Part shown: positions 1 to 11,163 of the stretch, in pieces
How the letters are laid out: every line of letters starts with the position of its first letter
Numbering within the stretch: position 1 is the first letter of the stretch
Assembly: GCA_945910005.1 (NCBI GenBank)
Contig: OX246747.1
Coordinates: forward strand, 1,817,754 to 1,881,753
Direction of reading: 5' to 3'
Length of the DNA stretch: 64,000 nucleotides
Origin: Isoperla grammatica
Taxonomy: Eukaryota > Arthropoda > Insecta > Plecoptera > Perlodidae
Translations under genes and position numbers: made by a program
The notes under the pieces: generated by a model
Seen by the model: the letters and a program-made list of their open reading frames with translations, nothing else
Told to the model about the DNA's origin: nothing
The model's database searches: none

Positions 1-774
1 TGCAAAGACCGAAAGTTCTCAAGATTGTTGTTTTTTGTCTTGTAGAGTTCACCCTATTCTGTATCTGTATGAATGTGATGGTAAATGTAATATACAATAC
101 AAAACACTAGGCCTACGGTGGTAAGCTAAACCTCCATCTGGGCTCAGGGTAGAATTGGCCCAGGGTACGTAGCTATACCTGTCATAAGAGGTGCCTAAAT
201 GATCAATATTGTATGAACTAGATGTCGAGTACGTCATAATACCACAATTAATAGATTACTATAATACTTCTGCCAGTCCTGAATCACTATAATAAAAGGC
301 GAACGTTGTAAGATCTAGCTGTCGAGTACGCCATGAAAAAACCCTAATAATAAATATGTACTAGGCCTAATAATAAACACGGAAGGTAAATGTACGTTTA
401 TGTTTGCTACAAAACCTTCTATAATATTAAGTCAAACCTGGGAAGCCTCTAGTTTGCTTCAAGCTGTCATATGATGGGCTGTTGGTTACTTTACTATGTC
501 TACTCGCTGAAAACTGTTACACCTCCACCAATAAAAGAAATTCAATGTTGTTCGCCAATGTTTATTTTGCACGTGAAACAAACATTGCAGTTATTGGTTA
601 CCACGTTACTATGTTTATGTCCAACGTCATAGTTTACACAGTAGTCCCGCTTTAATTCAAATTCCATGACGCCCTAAAAATCCCAGTTTGAATTAATGAA
701 GGACTAAACCGTGTACGAAACCATCACTGTATTACTTTGCATACCTAACTATACATTTTACTCTACTTTCTCAG
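1..774. other. AT-rich non-coding stretch
   Basis: I see no gene here. The stretch is AT-rich with short AGGCCTA-type motifs and scattered stops in all frames. The one apparent minus-strand reading frame at 49-237 has no recognisable domain. The right end is a good splice-acceptor context (a pyrimidine tract followed by TTTCTCAG, ending at 774). Confidence 0.5.
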
Positions 775-847
775 AGGGACGAACACCTGCAGAGGAAGGA
801 ACAGCTAAGACACAGGGACCATTCAGCACGTTTGGAGTCTATTGGAG
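775..847 (+). other. weak candidate exon, charged peptide
   Basis: A 73-base interval lies between a good acceptor (CTACTTTCTCAG) and a donor-like GTGGGT. One frame is open and encodes a very charged peptide (starting RDEHLQRKEQLRHRD); a second frame is also open. I do not recognise the sequence. No neighbouring exon can be joined to it with certainty, so it may belong to a non-coding transcript or be chance. The 63-bp minisatellite begins 70 bases downstream. Confidence 0.15.
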
Positions 848-918
848 GTGGGTGTGCGCAGAAACAAGGTAGGACAACAAGCACACACATTACGTTGTAG
901 TCATGTAACTCGACCCGC

Positions 919-1296
919 CACATCTACTATCCTAGTACTAGTAGCATACTGGTACAGGAGACAAGAGTGAAAGCACGGGCGCACATCTACTATCCTAGTA
1001 CTAGTAGCATACTGGTACGGGAGACAAGAGTGAAAGCACGGGCGCACATCTACTATCCTAGTACTAGTAGCATACTGGTACAGGAGACAAGAGTGAAAGC
1101 ACGGGCGCACATCTACTATCCTAGTACTAGTAGCATACTGGTACAGGAGACAAGAGTGAAAGCACGGGCGCACATCTACTATCCTAGTACTAGTAGCATA
1201 CTGGTACAGGAGACAAGAGTGAAAGCACTGGCGCACATCTACTATCCTAGTACTAGTAGCATACTGGTACAGGAAACAAGAGTGAAAGCACTGCGC
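919..1296. repeat. 63-bp minisatellite, 6 copies
   Basis: The motif CACATCTACTATCCTAGTAC recurs at 919, 982, 1045, 1108, 1171 and 1234, an exact 63-base period. Because 63 is divisible by three, both strands carry open frames repeating 21-residue blocks; these are by-products of the period. Copies differ by single substitutions (GGTACAGG/GGTACGGG, GCACGGGC/GCACTGGC). Each unit contains the palindromic core CTAGTACTAG. Confidence 0.95.
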
Positions 1297-1650
1297 ATTA
1301 CAATCCACAACACTGTCCGCTCGCCACTTCGCCCACTGACAGCAAATTGATACGTACTAGACGGAACATAACTAATGAAGATAAAGGTAGGCTCATTAAA
1401 TCAATAATAATAATAATTCAGTAGTATGCAACATGCTATTGATTGAATGAAGGCAAATCAATTGTCACAATTTCACCATTCAACAGGCAAGATGTCGACA
1501 AGTAAAATGGCAAACAGCCGGTGCACAGAACTGAAAACAAACAGTGTACAAGAATTGCACCAGCCACATTCATCAAACTTGAAGGTTGACCATTAATGAG
1601 AGATTATAATTAACCATTCACTAAAAATGTGTTAATTAAAAGCCTATATC
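1297..1650. other. AT-rich unique sequence
   Basis: No gene or clear repeat. It contains a short AAT run near 1405 and leads into the first unit of a 2.8-kb tandem duplication. Confidence 0.4.
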
Positions 1651-2062
1651 ATAGGCCTACCATAAGTATACATCAGATTCAAATTGTAAAATTTCTTAAG
1701 ATCATCCATTCCATGAATCACCGCCTTCACCCGCCCCGGTGGCATGACGATGCTTTGCCCGGTGGTTGCCATTGGCTGGGGTCAGTGCCCTCTCGAAGAT
1801 GCTGGTCCTAACAGATGGTTGCCGGCCAGGGGTCTATTTAGTAGCTACAAGCTCGCGCGGTAGACTTCGATCAATGACACAGTACACTAAATGTTTGCCG
1901 GTCATGATCAATTGATCAACTACTATCGAAGAGGCTACAGCGCTGTTGCAATATTTACGTTATAAGTAGCCTAACATAGACGCATGTGCTGACTAAAGAG
2001 TCTTCATAATTTTCTTTCCTTCAATATCAATTCAAATCAATATCAATAAAATCAATATCAAT

Positions 2063-2169
2063 GCCGAGCGGCATGAAGAGGGTGGAGAAAGAAGCGTGTC
2101 TCTACTGGTTGACCAGATCCAGCATGATGGCATAATAGCCAAATGTGGGCAATTGAGAAGAAGAAGAAG
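2063..2169 (+). mobile_element. short truncated retroelement insertion with target-site duplication
   Basis: A 107-base segment ends in a (GAA)n tail and is flanked by the direct repeat ATATCAAT (2055-2062 and 2170-2177). Unit 2 of the surrounding duplication lacks it, so the target site can be compared directly. A 3' simple-repeat tail and an 8-base target duplication fit a 5'-truncated non-LTR retroelement or a SINE. The family cannot be assigned. The flank is itself rich in ATCAATATCAAT, which weakens the target-site argument a little. Confidence 0.55.
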
Positions 2170-3559
2170 ATATCAATTTATTAAATTTGCTTTAGTTGCA
2201 ATTAATAAATAAATAACTACCGGTATTACATTATTCATAGGAGCTGAGCTAAATATAATGCAATTGTTTGAAAAATAAATAGGCCTATCTAGACACCGAA
2301 AATTTATACTATTAAAAACCTAATCAACACAGCTTACAGTAAAAATTAGGAATGGTTGCTTAACACTTACTGCATTAGCCTACATGTGCAATTAAATATC
2401 TTTAATGTTTTTCATAGTCGCTTTGACAACTTGAATAAGGGCGTGTTCACTATATTTAGGGATTAGCAGAAGCTAGTAAATAGACCCCGAGGGCAAAACC
2501 ATCGACTTTCTGCTGGTGCACACGCGTAGTGTATCTTTGCGGGGTCATGGTCGGGCCATAGTGGACTTACAACAGCCAGGGGTGACAACCACGCCAGCCT
2601 GCTCACGACAAAAGACCCTCTCGACAATCATTGGACCCCGGTATAAACATTGCGCAAGTATGAACCTTGCCCGGCCCCCAGGTTTCGCCCAGACTATTCT
2701 AAGTCCGTTAGAACTGGTTGTGTGGCACATTGGGTTGGGCGAGTGATCGGCTGTGGGCTCGCTCGTAGCTTTGTGTACTTTAGAGGGTACAACTAACTAG
2801 ATAATAGAAGCGTCATGAAGTCCTAGGAGGAGCGTGGCAACCTGTTACCGGAGGGATCTCGACTATTAACGACTCAATCGTAGAAGTCTGACCCTGCCCT
2901 CCGCTGACGGCCGTGTCTAACATCTACCGTAGAGTGCGTTAATGTCGCCGTGGTTGCACAGAGGTCCTATGGTAACCGCATTTGTCGGCGTATCTCGAGC
3001 CTGGTTTCTGACGGCTTATCTCTCCCGCCGGCCCAAGTAAATACGCGGCCCCGATTGGTTAACACTCAGGGGCCTCATGCCGGTACATTTTTATAACTCT
3101 CCTTCACTCTTGCTAACTCTCGGGGTCTACTCCTACCAAGGCTTTCTCTGTATAACATGGAGTCACATGTGAACCTGTCAGATAGTAGGGTTAAGAAGAG
3201 TTATCTTAACTAATATTAAGAGTAGTATTTAGTATTTTGTCAACGTTTTGAGGTTATTAGACTGTTTTTGTTTTTATTTTGTCTCGTTTCTTCAACAATG
3301 TATTCCTTCGATCGGCATCTGATAACCTTAATCCTGATTGGCTATTGATTAACACCGGGGTTAAAGGTTTGTTGTCACGGTTAAAGATGATTTTCAACCA
3401 TGCTCATATTATTAAATATACTTTGAATCGTCAGAAAAATGAATTGAGGTTGTGGAATGAACACAACCCAGGCGGTGGGCGCGTGGAACCAGCCTCGTGC
3501 GGGAATAACTGGGTAGCGATGACGTCACAAACTCAGCTGCTGGGCGATACATCGGTATA

Positions 3560-3591
3560 ACCGTTGAGTGAGAAATTTCTCACTCAACGGT
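3560..3591. repeat. 32-bp perfect palindrome, copy 1
   Basis: ACCGTTGAGTGAGAAA is followed immediately by its exact reverse complement, so the two arms have no loop. It lies 32 bases after a TGACGTCA motif (3520-3527). The same palindrome is preserved in the second unit of the duplication. Confidence 0.9.
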
Positions 3592-4490
3592 ATAACTCGC
3601 TGATCTGAAATCGTAGAGACTTCGCGTTTTCGGCTTATGCGTGTATGAGCACATTCGACGTTTGTGACAGCCCCCCTTTAACTTAGCAAATGTACTGGAA
3701 TGAGGCCCCTGGGGTGACCCGGAAGGATTATCGCGGGCCAATGGCAACCTTTAGGTGACGGTGACTGATGACAGCTTCGAACCAGTAAGTATTTCCTTCC
3801 ATTACTTATTGTTAATGGGGAAGGTGAGTCTCAATTACTACGTTTACCACGCAGGCTGAGTCTGTACCATTCGGTACGTCACACTGGGTTCGTATGAGAC
3901 CCTGATAAACACGTAGGTACGCACTGAATTGTACGCAAGTGGCTCGCATGCTGTACATAGTAACTATAAAAACCAGGCTAAATTGACGTTTTCAGTAAGG
4001 CTAATAAACCCTACACCATATTAATGTGCGTATTTCTTTTTCGTAAGAACTAAAAAACTAGACTACATTCTAAAAGTTTCAAACAATGTTATTGTTACGG
4101 TTACCAGATATTAAGAAATGAAATGTGAATTATTTTCCATTAGACCAACCGATAATAACCACTTTTATTAAAGTATTTCTTATCTTTTTTATACGTGCAT
4201 TATTAGTTCATTCATACCACCAGTTCAAGCATCTATCAACTTTTTAATATTGTGCAACGTTCTCAAGCTATTACTATAAACCCGTAATATTGCGCGGATT
4301 TTATAGTGAGACTACCCTTTGCCGTTAACATCAGCTGTTATAATATTTGAATTTTGTTTGAACTGCAGGTTTATAAAATTGATTGCTTGATTATAGGTGA
4401 AACGCCCAATATGCTCTGAATACTTCAAGACAAAACCACCAAGAAAGAAAAGAGGGAATTAATTATAAATAAATGTAATACTGTGGCAGG

Positions 4491-7095
4491 AAGGAAATAC
4501 CCTACCATAAGTATACATCAGATTCAAATTGTGAAATATCTAAAGATCATCCATTCCATGAATCACCACCTTCACCCGCCCTGGTAGCATGACGATGGTT
4601 TGCCCGGTGGTTGCCATTGGCTGGGGTCAGTGCCCTCTCGAAGATGCTGGTCCTAACAGGTGGTTGCCGGCCAGGGGTCTATTTAGTAGCTACTAGCTCG
4701 CGCAATAAACTCCGATCAATCACATAGTATAATAAATGTTTGCCGTTCATGATCGATTGATTGACTATGAAAGAGGCTACAGCACTGTTGCAATATTTAC
4801 ATAATAAGTAGCCTAGCATGTGCTTATGTGCTAACCAAAGTGTCTTCTTAATTTTCTTTCCTTCAATATTAATTCATTAAATACGTTTAAGTTGCGGTAA
4901 AAAAAAAATAACAATAACATTATTCATAGGAGCTGAGCTAAATATAATGCAATTGTTTTAAAAATAAATATCTAGACACTGACTGTTCATACTATTGAAA
5001 ACCTAATCGACACTGCTAACAGTAAATATTAGGATTGGTTGCTTAAATTTAACCTATGTGTAATTTAATATTTTTAATGTTTTTCATAATCGCTTTGCAC
5101 AACTTGAATTCGGGCGTGTTCACTATATTTAGGGATTAGCAGAAGTTAGTAAATAGACCAGGGCAAAACCATCGACTTTCTGCTGGTGCACACGCGTAGT
5201 GTATCTTTGCGGGGTCATGGTCGGGCCATAGCGGACTTACAACAGCCAGGGGTGACAACCACGCCAGCCTGCTCACGACAAAAGACCCTCTCGACAATCA
5301 TTGGACCCCGGTATAAACATTGCGCAAGTATGAACCTTGCCCGGCCCCCAGGTTTCGCCCAGACTATTCTAAGTCCGTTAGAACTGGTTGTGTGGCACGT
5401 TGGGTTGGGCGAGTGATCGGCTGTGGGCTCGCTCGTAGCTTTGTGTACTGTAGAGGGTACAACTAACTAGATAATAGAAGCGTCATGAAGTCCTAGGAGG
5501 AGCGTGGCAACCTGTTACCGGAGGGATCTCGACTATTAACGACTCTATCGTAGAAGTCTGACCCTGCCCTCCGCTGACGGCCGTGTCTAACATCTACCGT
5601 AGAGTGCGTTAATGTCGCCGTGGTTGCACAGAGGTCCTATGGTAACCGCATTTGTCGGCGTATCTCGAGCCTGGTTTCTGACGGCTTATCTCTCCCGCCG
5701 GCCCAAGTAAATACGCGGCCCCGATTGGTTAACACTCAGGGGCCTCATGCCGGTACATTTTTATAACTCTCCTTCACTCTTGCTAACTCTCGGGGTCTAC
5801 TCCTACCAAGGCTTTCTCTGTATAACATGGAGTCACATGTGAACCTGTCAGATAGTAGGGTTAAGAAGAGTTATCTTAACTAATATTAAGAGTAGTATTT
5901 AGTATTTTGTCAACGTTTTGAGGTTATTAGACTGTTTTTGTTTTTATTTTGTTTCGTTTCTTCAACAATGTATTCCTTCGATCGGCATCTGATAACCTTA
6001 ATCCTGATTGGCTATTGATTAACACCGGGGTTAAAGGTTTGTTGTCACGGTTAAAGATGATTTTCAACCATGCTCATATTATTAAATATACTTTGAGTCG
6101 TCAGAAAAATGAATTGAGGTTGTGGAATGAACACAACCCAGGCGGTGGGCGCGTGGAACCAGCCTCGTGCGGGAATAACTGGGTAGCGATGACGTCACAA
6201 ACTCAGCTGCTGGGCGATACATCGGTATAACCGTTGAGTGAGAAATTTCTCACTCAACGGTATAACTCGCTGATCTGAAATCGTAGAGACTTCGCGTTTT
6301 CGGCTTATGCGTGTATGAGCACATTGGACGTTTGTGACAGCCCCCCTTTAACTTAGCAAATGTACTGGAATGAGGCCCCTGGGGTGACCCGGAAGGATTA
6401 TCGCGGGCCAATGGCAACCTTTAGGTGACGGTGACTGATGACAGCTTCAAACCAGTAAGTATTTCCTTCCATTACTTATTGTTGATGGGGAAGGTGAGTC
6501 TCAATTACTACGTTTACCACGCAGGCTGAGTCTGTACCATTCGGTACGTCACACTGGGTTTGTATGAGACCCTGATAAACACGTAGGTACGCACTGAATT
6601 GTGCGCAGGTTGCTTGCGTGGTAAACATTGTAATTATAAAAACCGGTCTAAATTAACATTTGTAATAGGCTCCAGAACACTACACAATACTAATGTACAA
6701 ATTCTTTTTTTGTAAGAACTAAAAAAACTAAATTCTAGAAGTTTTAACTATTTTTATTGTTACCTAATAAGAAGTGAATACGAATTTGTTTTATTAGACC
6801 TACCAATAACAACTGCAATGGTTAAAAGATTTGTTTTTTAGATTTATTTTTAGTTAGTTAATACACACAGTTTGTCCATTTATCAATTTTTTAGTATTGT
6901 GTAGCATTCTGAAGGGATTACTAAAAAAAAAAACCATCAATTTTGGGCGGATTTTATAGCAAGACTTACCTTTGCCGTTAACATTGTTCAAATGCTATTC
7001 GTATTTGTTTGTACAGCAAGTTTAACGAATGTTTTTTTTTCTCGTATGCAGAACGTCTAATAGGCCTACATGCTGAACACTTCATGACAACACAC
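4491..7095. repeat. 2.8-kb tandem duplication, unit 2
   Basis: Direct copy of 1651-4490. The core (about 5110-6610) differs from unit 1 by only a handful of substitutions, for example GTGGACTT/GCGGACTT near 2561/5231. The right flank (6610-7060) matches 3950-4420 only loosely, with many substitutions and indels. Unit 2 lacks the retroelement insertion of unit 1. Confidence 0.85.
6230..6261. repeat. 32-bp perfect palindrome, copy 2
   Basis: Identical to 3560-3591, with the same TGACGTCA motif upstream (6190-6197). It lies in the conserved core of duplication unit 2. Confidence 0.9.
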
Positions 7096-8122
7096 TAAGG
7101 AATTGCAAGAGGAAGCAATGGGAGCCTACGACCAGAGCCACATTCATAAAGTAGAGTGATGAGAGTCTCCTTCTGCCAAAATGCAAGACACAACAAATCT
7201 CCCTGGACCCGTATCTATGACTCCATTCCGTGTGTACGAAACGGATTCAGTCGGAACTCACAACAATTTCGGTCGATTGCGATAATGTAACATTTTTAGT
7301 GTCCAATACCGTCGGAAACGGATTCGGAGGTACCGAATCCGATTCGGTAGCCTTTTATACGCGGAAATCAGATACGTACATAATTTAACCAAGTTTAAAA
7401 AGTTATTTTCAGTGCCAATAACATGGAAAACTTCACGGTGCGAAGTAAAAGACCATTTGCAAACAAAAGAATAAGATTTTGAAATGTCAACGAACAATTT
7501 CATCCTGTTTAAAAATCATTGATTGCCAATCAAGCAACCAAGCTTTGATTATTTAACGTGTAAGATAACTTGGATTATGTGCATACAAAGTCATTTTTGA
7601 AACACGCTTTGTCTCACCGATATGTTATGCTTAGTTCCTCCATTCTAGTTGACTTACACAAAGTGTTCAATTGTAGGAATGAGAATGCAGCCAGGAGGAA
7701 ACGTGCTGCCCAGGGGTTCGTTTCGGCGATGAGTATTTTGGCCACCCAGTCGAGCAATCATCTGCAAAACACAATAAACTGATCTCATTGTATGTAAGTA
7801 CAGTACATAAGTTTTAATTTAGTATGGTTAAAATAGCTTGAACGTTGGTTTGGCACTGGGTATGGCAGCTATTGGTTTTTAGCTTGTTCCAATGTATTCC
7901 AAATTAAAACAAGTTGAACCAGTCCAATATTTATTGCAAGGTGTACATATAACAGCAATATTCTGCAAAACTTTAGACTAGGGCTACTGATAATGCTATG
8001 TGATGTTAGTAGCTCACGAAACCATTCAGTTACAAGTAACTTATTTGCAGTGGGGAACATTATCTAATTCAAACAGCTCCAAAATCACCACTTCGGTGGG
8101 CCTATACATAATGTATGCAAAT
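7096..8122. other. non-coding intergenic stretch
   Basis: No gene recognised. Small frames at 7258-7503 (minus), 7570-7782 (plus) and 7869-8060 (minus) lack any familiar domain. A small hairpin, CGGATTCGG / CCGAATCCG, sits at 7319-7341. An exon-like piece begins after AATTGTAG near 7674 and reads 35 codons to a stop at 7780, but nothing supports it beyond the acceptor. Confidence 0.4.
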
Positions 8123-8123
8123 A

Positions 8124-8277
8124 CACTGAAACTTCTTTATAACAAACGTCTTAATAACAAAATGATCTATAAGGAACTGTTTTTGAGGTCCCAAAAGGTT
8201 CATCTTTATAAAGAAATGTTCTTTATAACAAAATAATAATCTGGCCCCAAAGAATTGATTATAAAGAAGTTTTACTG
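8124..8277. mobile_element. MITE with pogo/Tigger-like terminal inverted repeats
   Basis: The ends are inverted repeats. ACTTCTTTATAA at 8131-8142 is mirrored exactly by TTATAAAGAAGT at 8259-8270, and the match extends outward imperfectly to CACTGAA / TTTACTG. The interior repeats TTATAACAAA motifs. Ends of the form CAGT...CTTTATAA are typical of pogo/Tigger-type non-autonomous elements. There is no transposase. The exact boundaries and a TA target duplication are uncertain. Confidence 0.5.
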
Positions 8278-8308
8278 CATCATATCGACAGATCTAAATC
8301 CATTTCAG

Positions 8309-8436
8309 AAGAGGAAACCCCAGCATCCCGGTGGCAGCCGTGGATTCTGCATCGCAGCAAAGAACAAGCCCGCACAACCGACGAGCCAACATGTTCCTAC
8401 CTCTCTACCTGTCTGGAAACGCACGCTGATCAACAG
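8309..8436 (+). other. weak candidate exon a
   Basis: It lies between an acceptor (AAATCCATTTCAG) and a donor (CAACAG/GTAGTA). Two frames are open. One gives a basic, proline-rich peptide (KRKPQHPGGSRGF at its start) ending in a split codon AG that joins in phase to the G starting candidate exon b at 8839. I recognise no family, and either a non-coding transcript or chance is possible. Confidence 0.2.
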
Positions 8437-8838
8437 GTAGTATTCAATAGACGTAACGTGGCGGCCATTATGAGGTACCCATTGCTTGTTTACATTTGTT
8501 TTGTCAATAGAAGACAAATAGGTTTTCCAGGAAACATCACAGTTTTAAGCCGTACAGATTTACGTTCGCAGGTAAAAGTTCAAGAAAATGATAACACATG
8601 CAAATGATTGTCTTCAAACAGAGTTTACGCGTTCTTGTTTTGTAATCAGTCATAATACGCAACCTTTGTTTGAAAACACTTGATATGACAATCAAAGGAC
8701 ATCTGAAATATCGCAATATTAATCAAGTGTCGGAAGAACGTGAACAATGTTTACAGAGTACCTCAGTATGGCCACCGTGCGATACCGGACATGACGTTAA
8801 ATTGCATACTCTCTATACATGCTTGTGTTTTTAACCAG

Positions 8839-8977
8839 GCTTGGAAACGGTGTTGACGTACGACGAAAGATGGAGAAGATTATGAAACGTGGTACCGGTC
8901 GCGCCTTGGACGATCGGCGGCGAGATTACCTTCAACATGACGGGGACGAGAACAAAGAGATGACAACGAAGACGTAA
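8839..8977 (+). other. weak candidate exon b, ending in a stop
   Basis: It follows an acceptor (GTGTTTTTAACCAG). Joined in phase to 8309-8436, it continues open for 45 codons of highly charged peptide (for example VRRKMEKIMKRG) to TAA at 8975-8977. The other two frames stop quickly. The phase agreement is a one-in-three coincidence, so this is a pointer rather than a call. Confidence 0.2.
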
Positions 8978-9984
8978 CACGAAGGGAGGAACCCTCGAGC
9001 CGACGTCACTCGAAAGGTAAAATGTAGTCTACACTAGACTCCAAACATAATAGTTAATCCACAAATGCTGAATGGAGGAAAATATTAGATTTCGAGTAAA
9101 TGTAATGAACTTTCTGCAGGTTTTGTCTGCACACGATCATTTAAGATCATCACTTAGGCCTAAACACGTCGTTTTTGCACATTTACGCTTATAGCAACTA
9201 ACTTTAGCTAATTATTAGAAGCTATAATTCGTGACTGTTTTATTCTAATAGTACAGAAAATAATTACAAAAATTCAGTTTTGTTTTGCACAAACTACGAG
9301 CAATTTGGCAAGAAGTTTACAACTAAAACAAAAAGGGACCAGTCAACATTTCTGTCTCGTTATGATTTTTTTTTAAATATTTAAATGGATTATACGTACA
9401 TGTATATAATAATGTAATATGCCTACATGTATTTGTGTACAATGTAAAACAAAGATTACTCTGACACAATTAGGCCTACAGCTCATTTTGTCTAGTAAGC
9501 GTCTTGCAAGCGAATGTAATCACACTGGCTGTACGTAGTCTTTGTAGTCAAATAAGCGTGAAAACATGTCTAGGTACCGGTTTAGGTAGCCTATCTAAAA
9601 TAAGATTATTGGCACAGGTATTGACAGCCCATGTATGTACCACACAATGTGGCACGTGTACCGTCGTTGGCCAATCCAAGACGAAGAAGAAAATGTTGTC
9701 CGCTAGTTCTCGGGTCCGGATACGTTCTCTGAGGCACCTCGGCAGGAAAGAGACGGTAGCGCATGAAGACGGAGCGCATGAAGACTGCAGCGCATGAAGA
9801 CAGCAAACATCAACTTATGTTACAAACAAAAACAAATGTGTGAAATGGTATTCTAGGGAACTAGGCCTATTACCTGGAACTTTAATTTCAGGTAACAGAT
9901 CTAGATAGAATGTGAAGCTATAGACACACAAGCAACAGCAACACTATAAACAATATGAGGGGGGAAATGAAATCTAGCTTTTTA
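8978..9984. other. non-coding intergenic stretch
   Basis: AT-rich, with no recognisable gene. A 97-codon frame at 9504-9797 has no domain. At 9757-9801 the motif GCGCATGAAGAC occurs three times at short spacing, a tiny tandem repeat. Confidence 0.4.
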
Positions 9985-10045
9985 CCACATCGGCCGAGAC
10001 CAGTAGAATCGGAGGATCTGGGTTCGATTCCAAGTAGGGACAATG
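9985..10045 (+). other. tRNA-like B-box, probable SINE or tRNA remnant
   Basis: The sequence GGTTCGATTCC at 10021-10031 matches the RNA polymerase III B-box consensus (GGTTCGANNCC). The bases before it (AGAATCGGAGGATCT) resemble the 3' half of a tRNA or tRNA-derived SINE. A convincing A-box at normal distance and an acceptor stem are missing, so it is not an intact tRNA. Confidence 0.35.
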
Positions 10046-10535
10046 TTGTAATACAATTGCAATTTCTCAATATAGTATGTATAATAACATTTGAAATTGT
10101 TTTGGCGTCAACAACTCGATCACACATTCCTAGTTGAATTGCTAACGTGTGGCTGTGGCCAAAGTAGGCCTATATAAAGCCGGTAGATGCAACCTGTTTT
10201 CAATTCATGGGCATAATCTGATTGAGCTTGTATGTCTATGGCTAGGCATTATTTAAGTTTAATTCCTGTGCCACAGTATTATGCACAATAAACTGTAACT
10301 TGAAGTTGAAAGACATTGTTTAATTACACATTTACACCTAACATACGTTCGCCTGTCGTTTACACCTGTTATTTTGCACAAGCACAATCACTACTTCAGC
10401 GGGAAGTGATTTTCTGAAGAGCTGCTACAAGTAGTAGGCCTGAAGGATAGGAGGTGATGAGGGAGGGTGGGGTGGGGGGAGGTTTGGATAGGTTGCCACT
10501 GGGTAGTAGTGGCCCATTTGCAGCCTTTAAGTGTT
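10046..10535. other. non-coding intergenic stretch
   Basis: No gene seen. It includes a G-rich run near 10445-10490 (repeated GGGAGG/GGTGGGG). Confidence 0.4.
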
Positions 10536-10740
10536 TAATCTTAAGGCCTAGGTCCTAGGACCAGTAGCAGGGTACCTCTACGGGCCTAGGCCATAGCCTA
10601 GCATTTGATGTGGTACAGCGTAAAGCCTAGGCTCTATCATTTGGTTTGTAAACTAGACTAGGCCCTACGCTACGCCTAGGCCTAGGCCTAGGCCTAGTCC
10701 CTTTGTCTAGCCTAGGATAGGACCCTAGACCTAGCCCGCT
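10536..10740. repeat. CCTAGG/AGGCCT-rich low-complexity tract
   Basis: About 200 bases are dominated by CCTAGG, AGGCCTAG and CTAGGC words, with an uninterrupted run of (CCTAGG)n-type hexamers near 10673-10697. The words are self-complementary, so the tract can fold on itself. It is a concentrated form of the AGGCCTA motif scattered through the left third of the window. Confidence 0.7.
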
Positions 10741-11160
10741 TATAAACTTATTTTAGTACCGAAGCAGAGAAGTGTAGGTATGGCCTAGATTAGCGAATAA
10801 CTATGCATTCGTAAAAAATTGTTCTGCTCACTTTTTTATATAATTCACAATGACACATAAGTGATAATGATTAAATAATGTAATTTGTTGTTGTAACGTA
10901 CGCCATTTTGACAGATACCAAGAAAAGGGGGTTGGACAGCGACTTATATTGAACTTCGACCTTCGATAATCGATAGTCGAATAACATTCGATCATTGCGA
11001 TATTCAGCGGTATGTTCAGATTTCAGTGATATCTTCCAGTTTCCTTCCAACGATGGGTTGTCCAAATTTAGAACATTTCGACCCGTTCTTTACATTCATG
11101 TCTACAGGTTGCAGTGTCTACACTAGAAACATTGCGCATTGAAAACTATGGTTTTTTATT
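10741..11160. other. non-coding intergenic stretch
   Basis: No gene recognised. A 64-codon minus-strand frame at 10871-11065 has no domain. Confidence 0.4.
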
Positions 11161-11163
11161 TAA

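Larger units (their letters stand above)
1651..4490. repeat. 2.8-kb tandem duplication, unit 1
   Basis: Starting at the motif CTACCATAAGTATACATCAG, this block is repeated in direct orientation from about 4500. The two units are collinear from end to end but unevenly similar. Roughly 2430-3960 is almost identical to 5110-6610 (offset exactly 2670 at 2516/5186), while sequence on both sides is visibly diverged with many small indels. Unit 1 also carries a short insertion absent from unit 2 (2063-2169). The core contains a 32-base perfect palindrome, a TGACGTCA motif and small frames of 76 and 93 codons shared by both units. These have no recognisable domain and I do not call them genes. The core could be part of an unrecognised repeat family such as a long terminal repeat, or a recently converted segment. 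Confidence 0.85.

Noticed and set aside
2430..3960. Ribosomal RNA or a conserved non-coding gene in the duplicated core
   Set aside because: Its near-identity and higher GC suggested rRNA, but I found no conserved 18S, 28S or mitochondrial rRNA words on either strand as far as I could compare by eye.
9985..10045. An intact tRNA gene
   Set aside because: Only the B-box and a 3'-half-like stretch are present. The A-box distance is too short and no acceptor stem can be formed.
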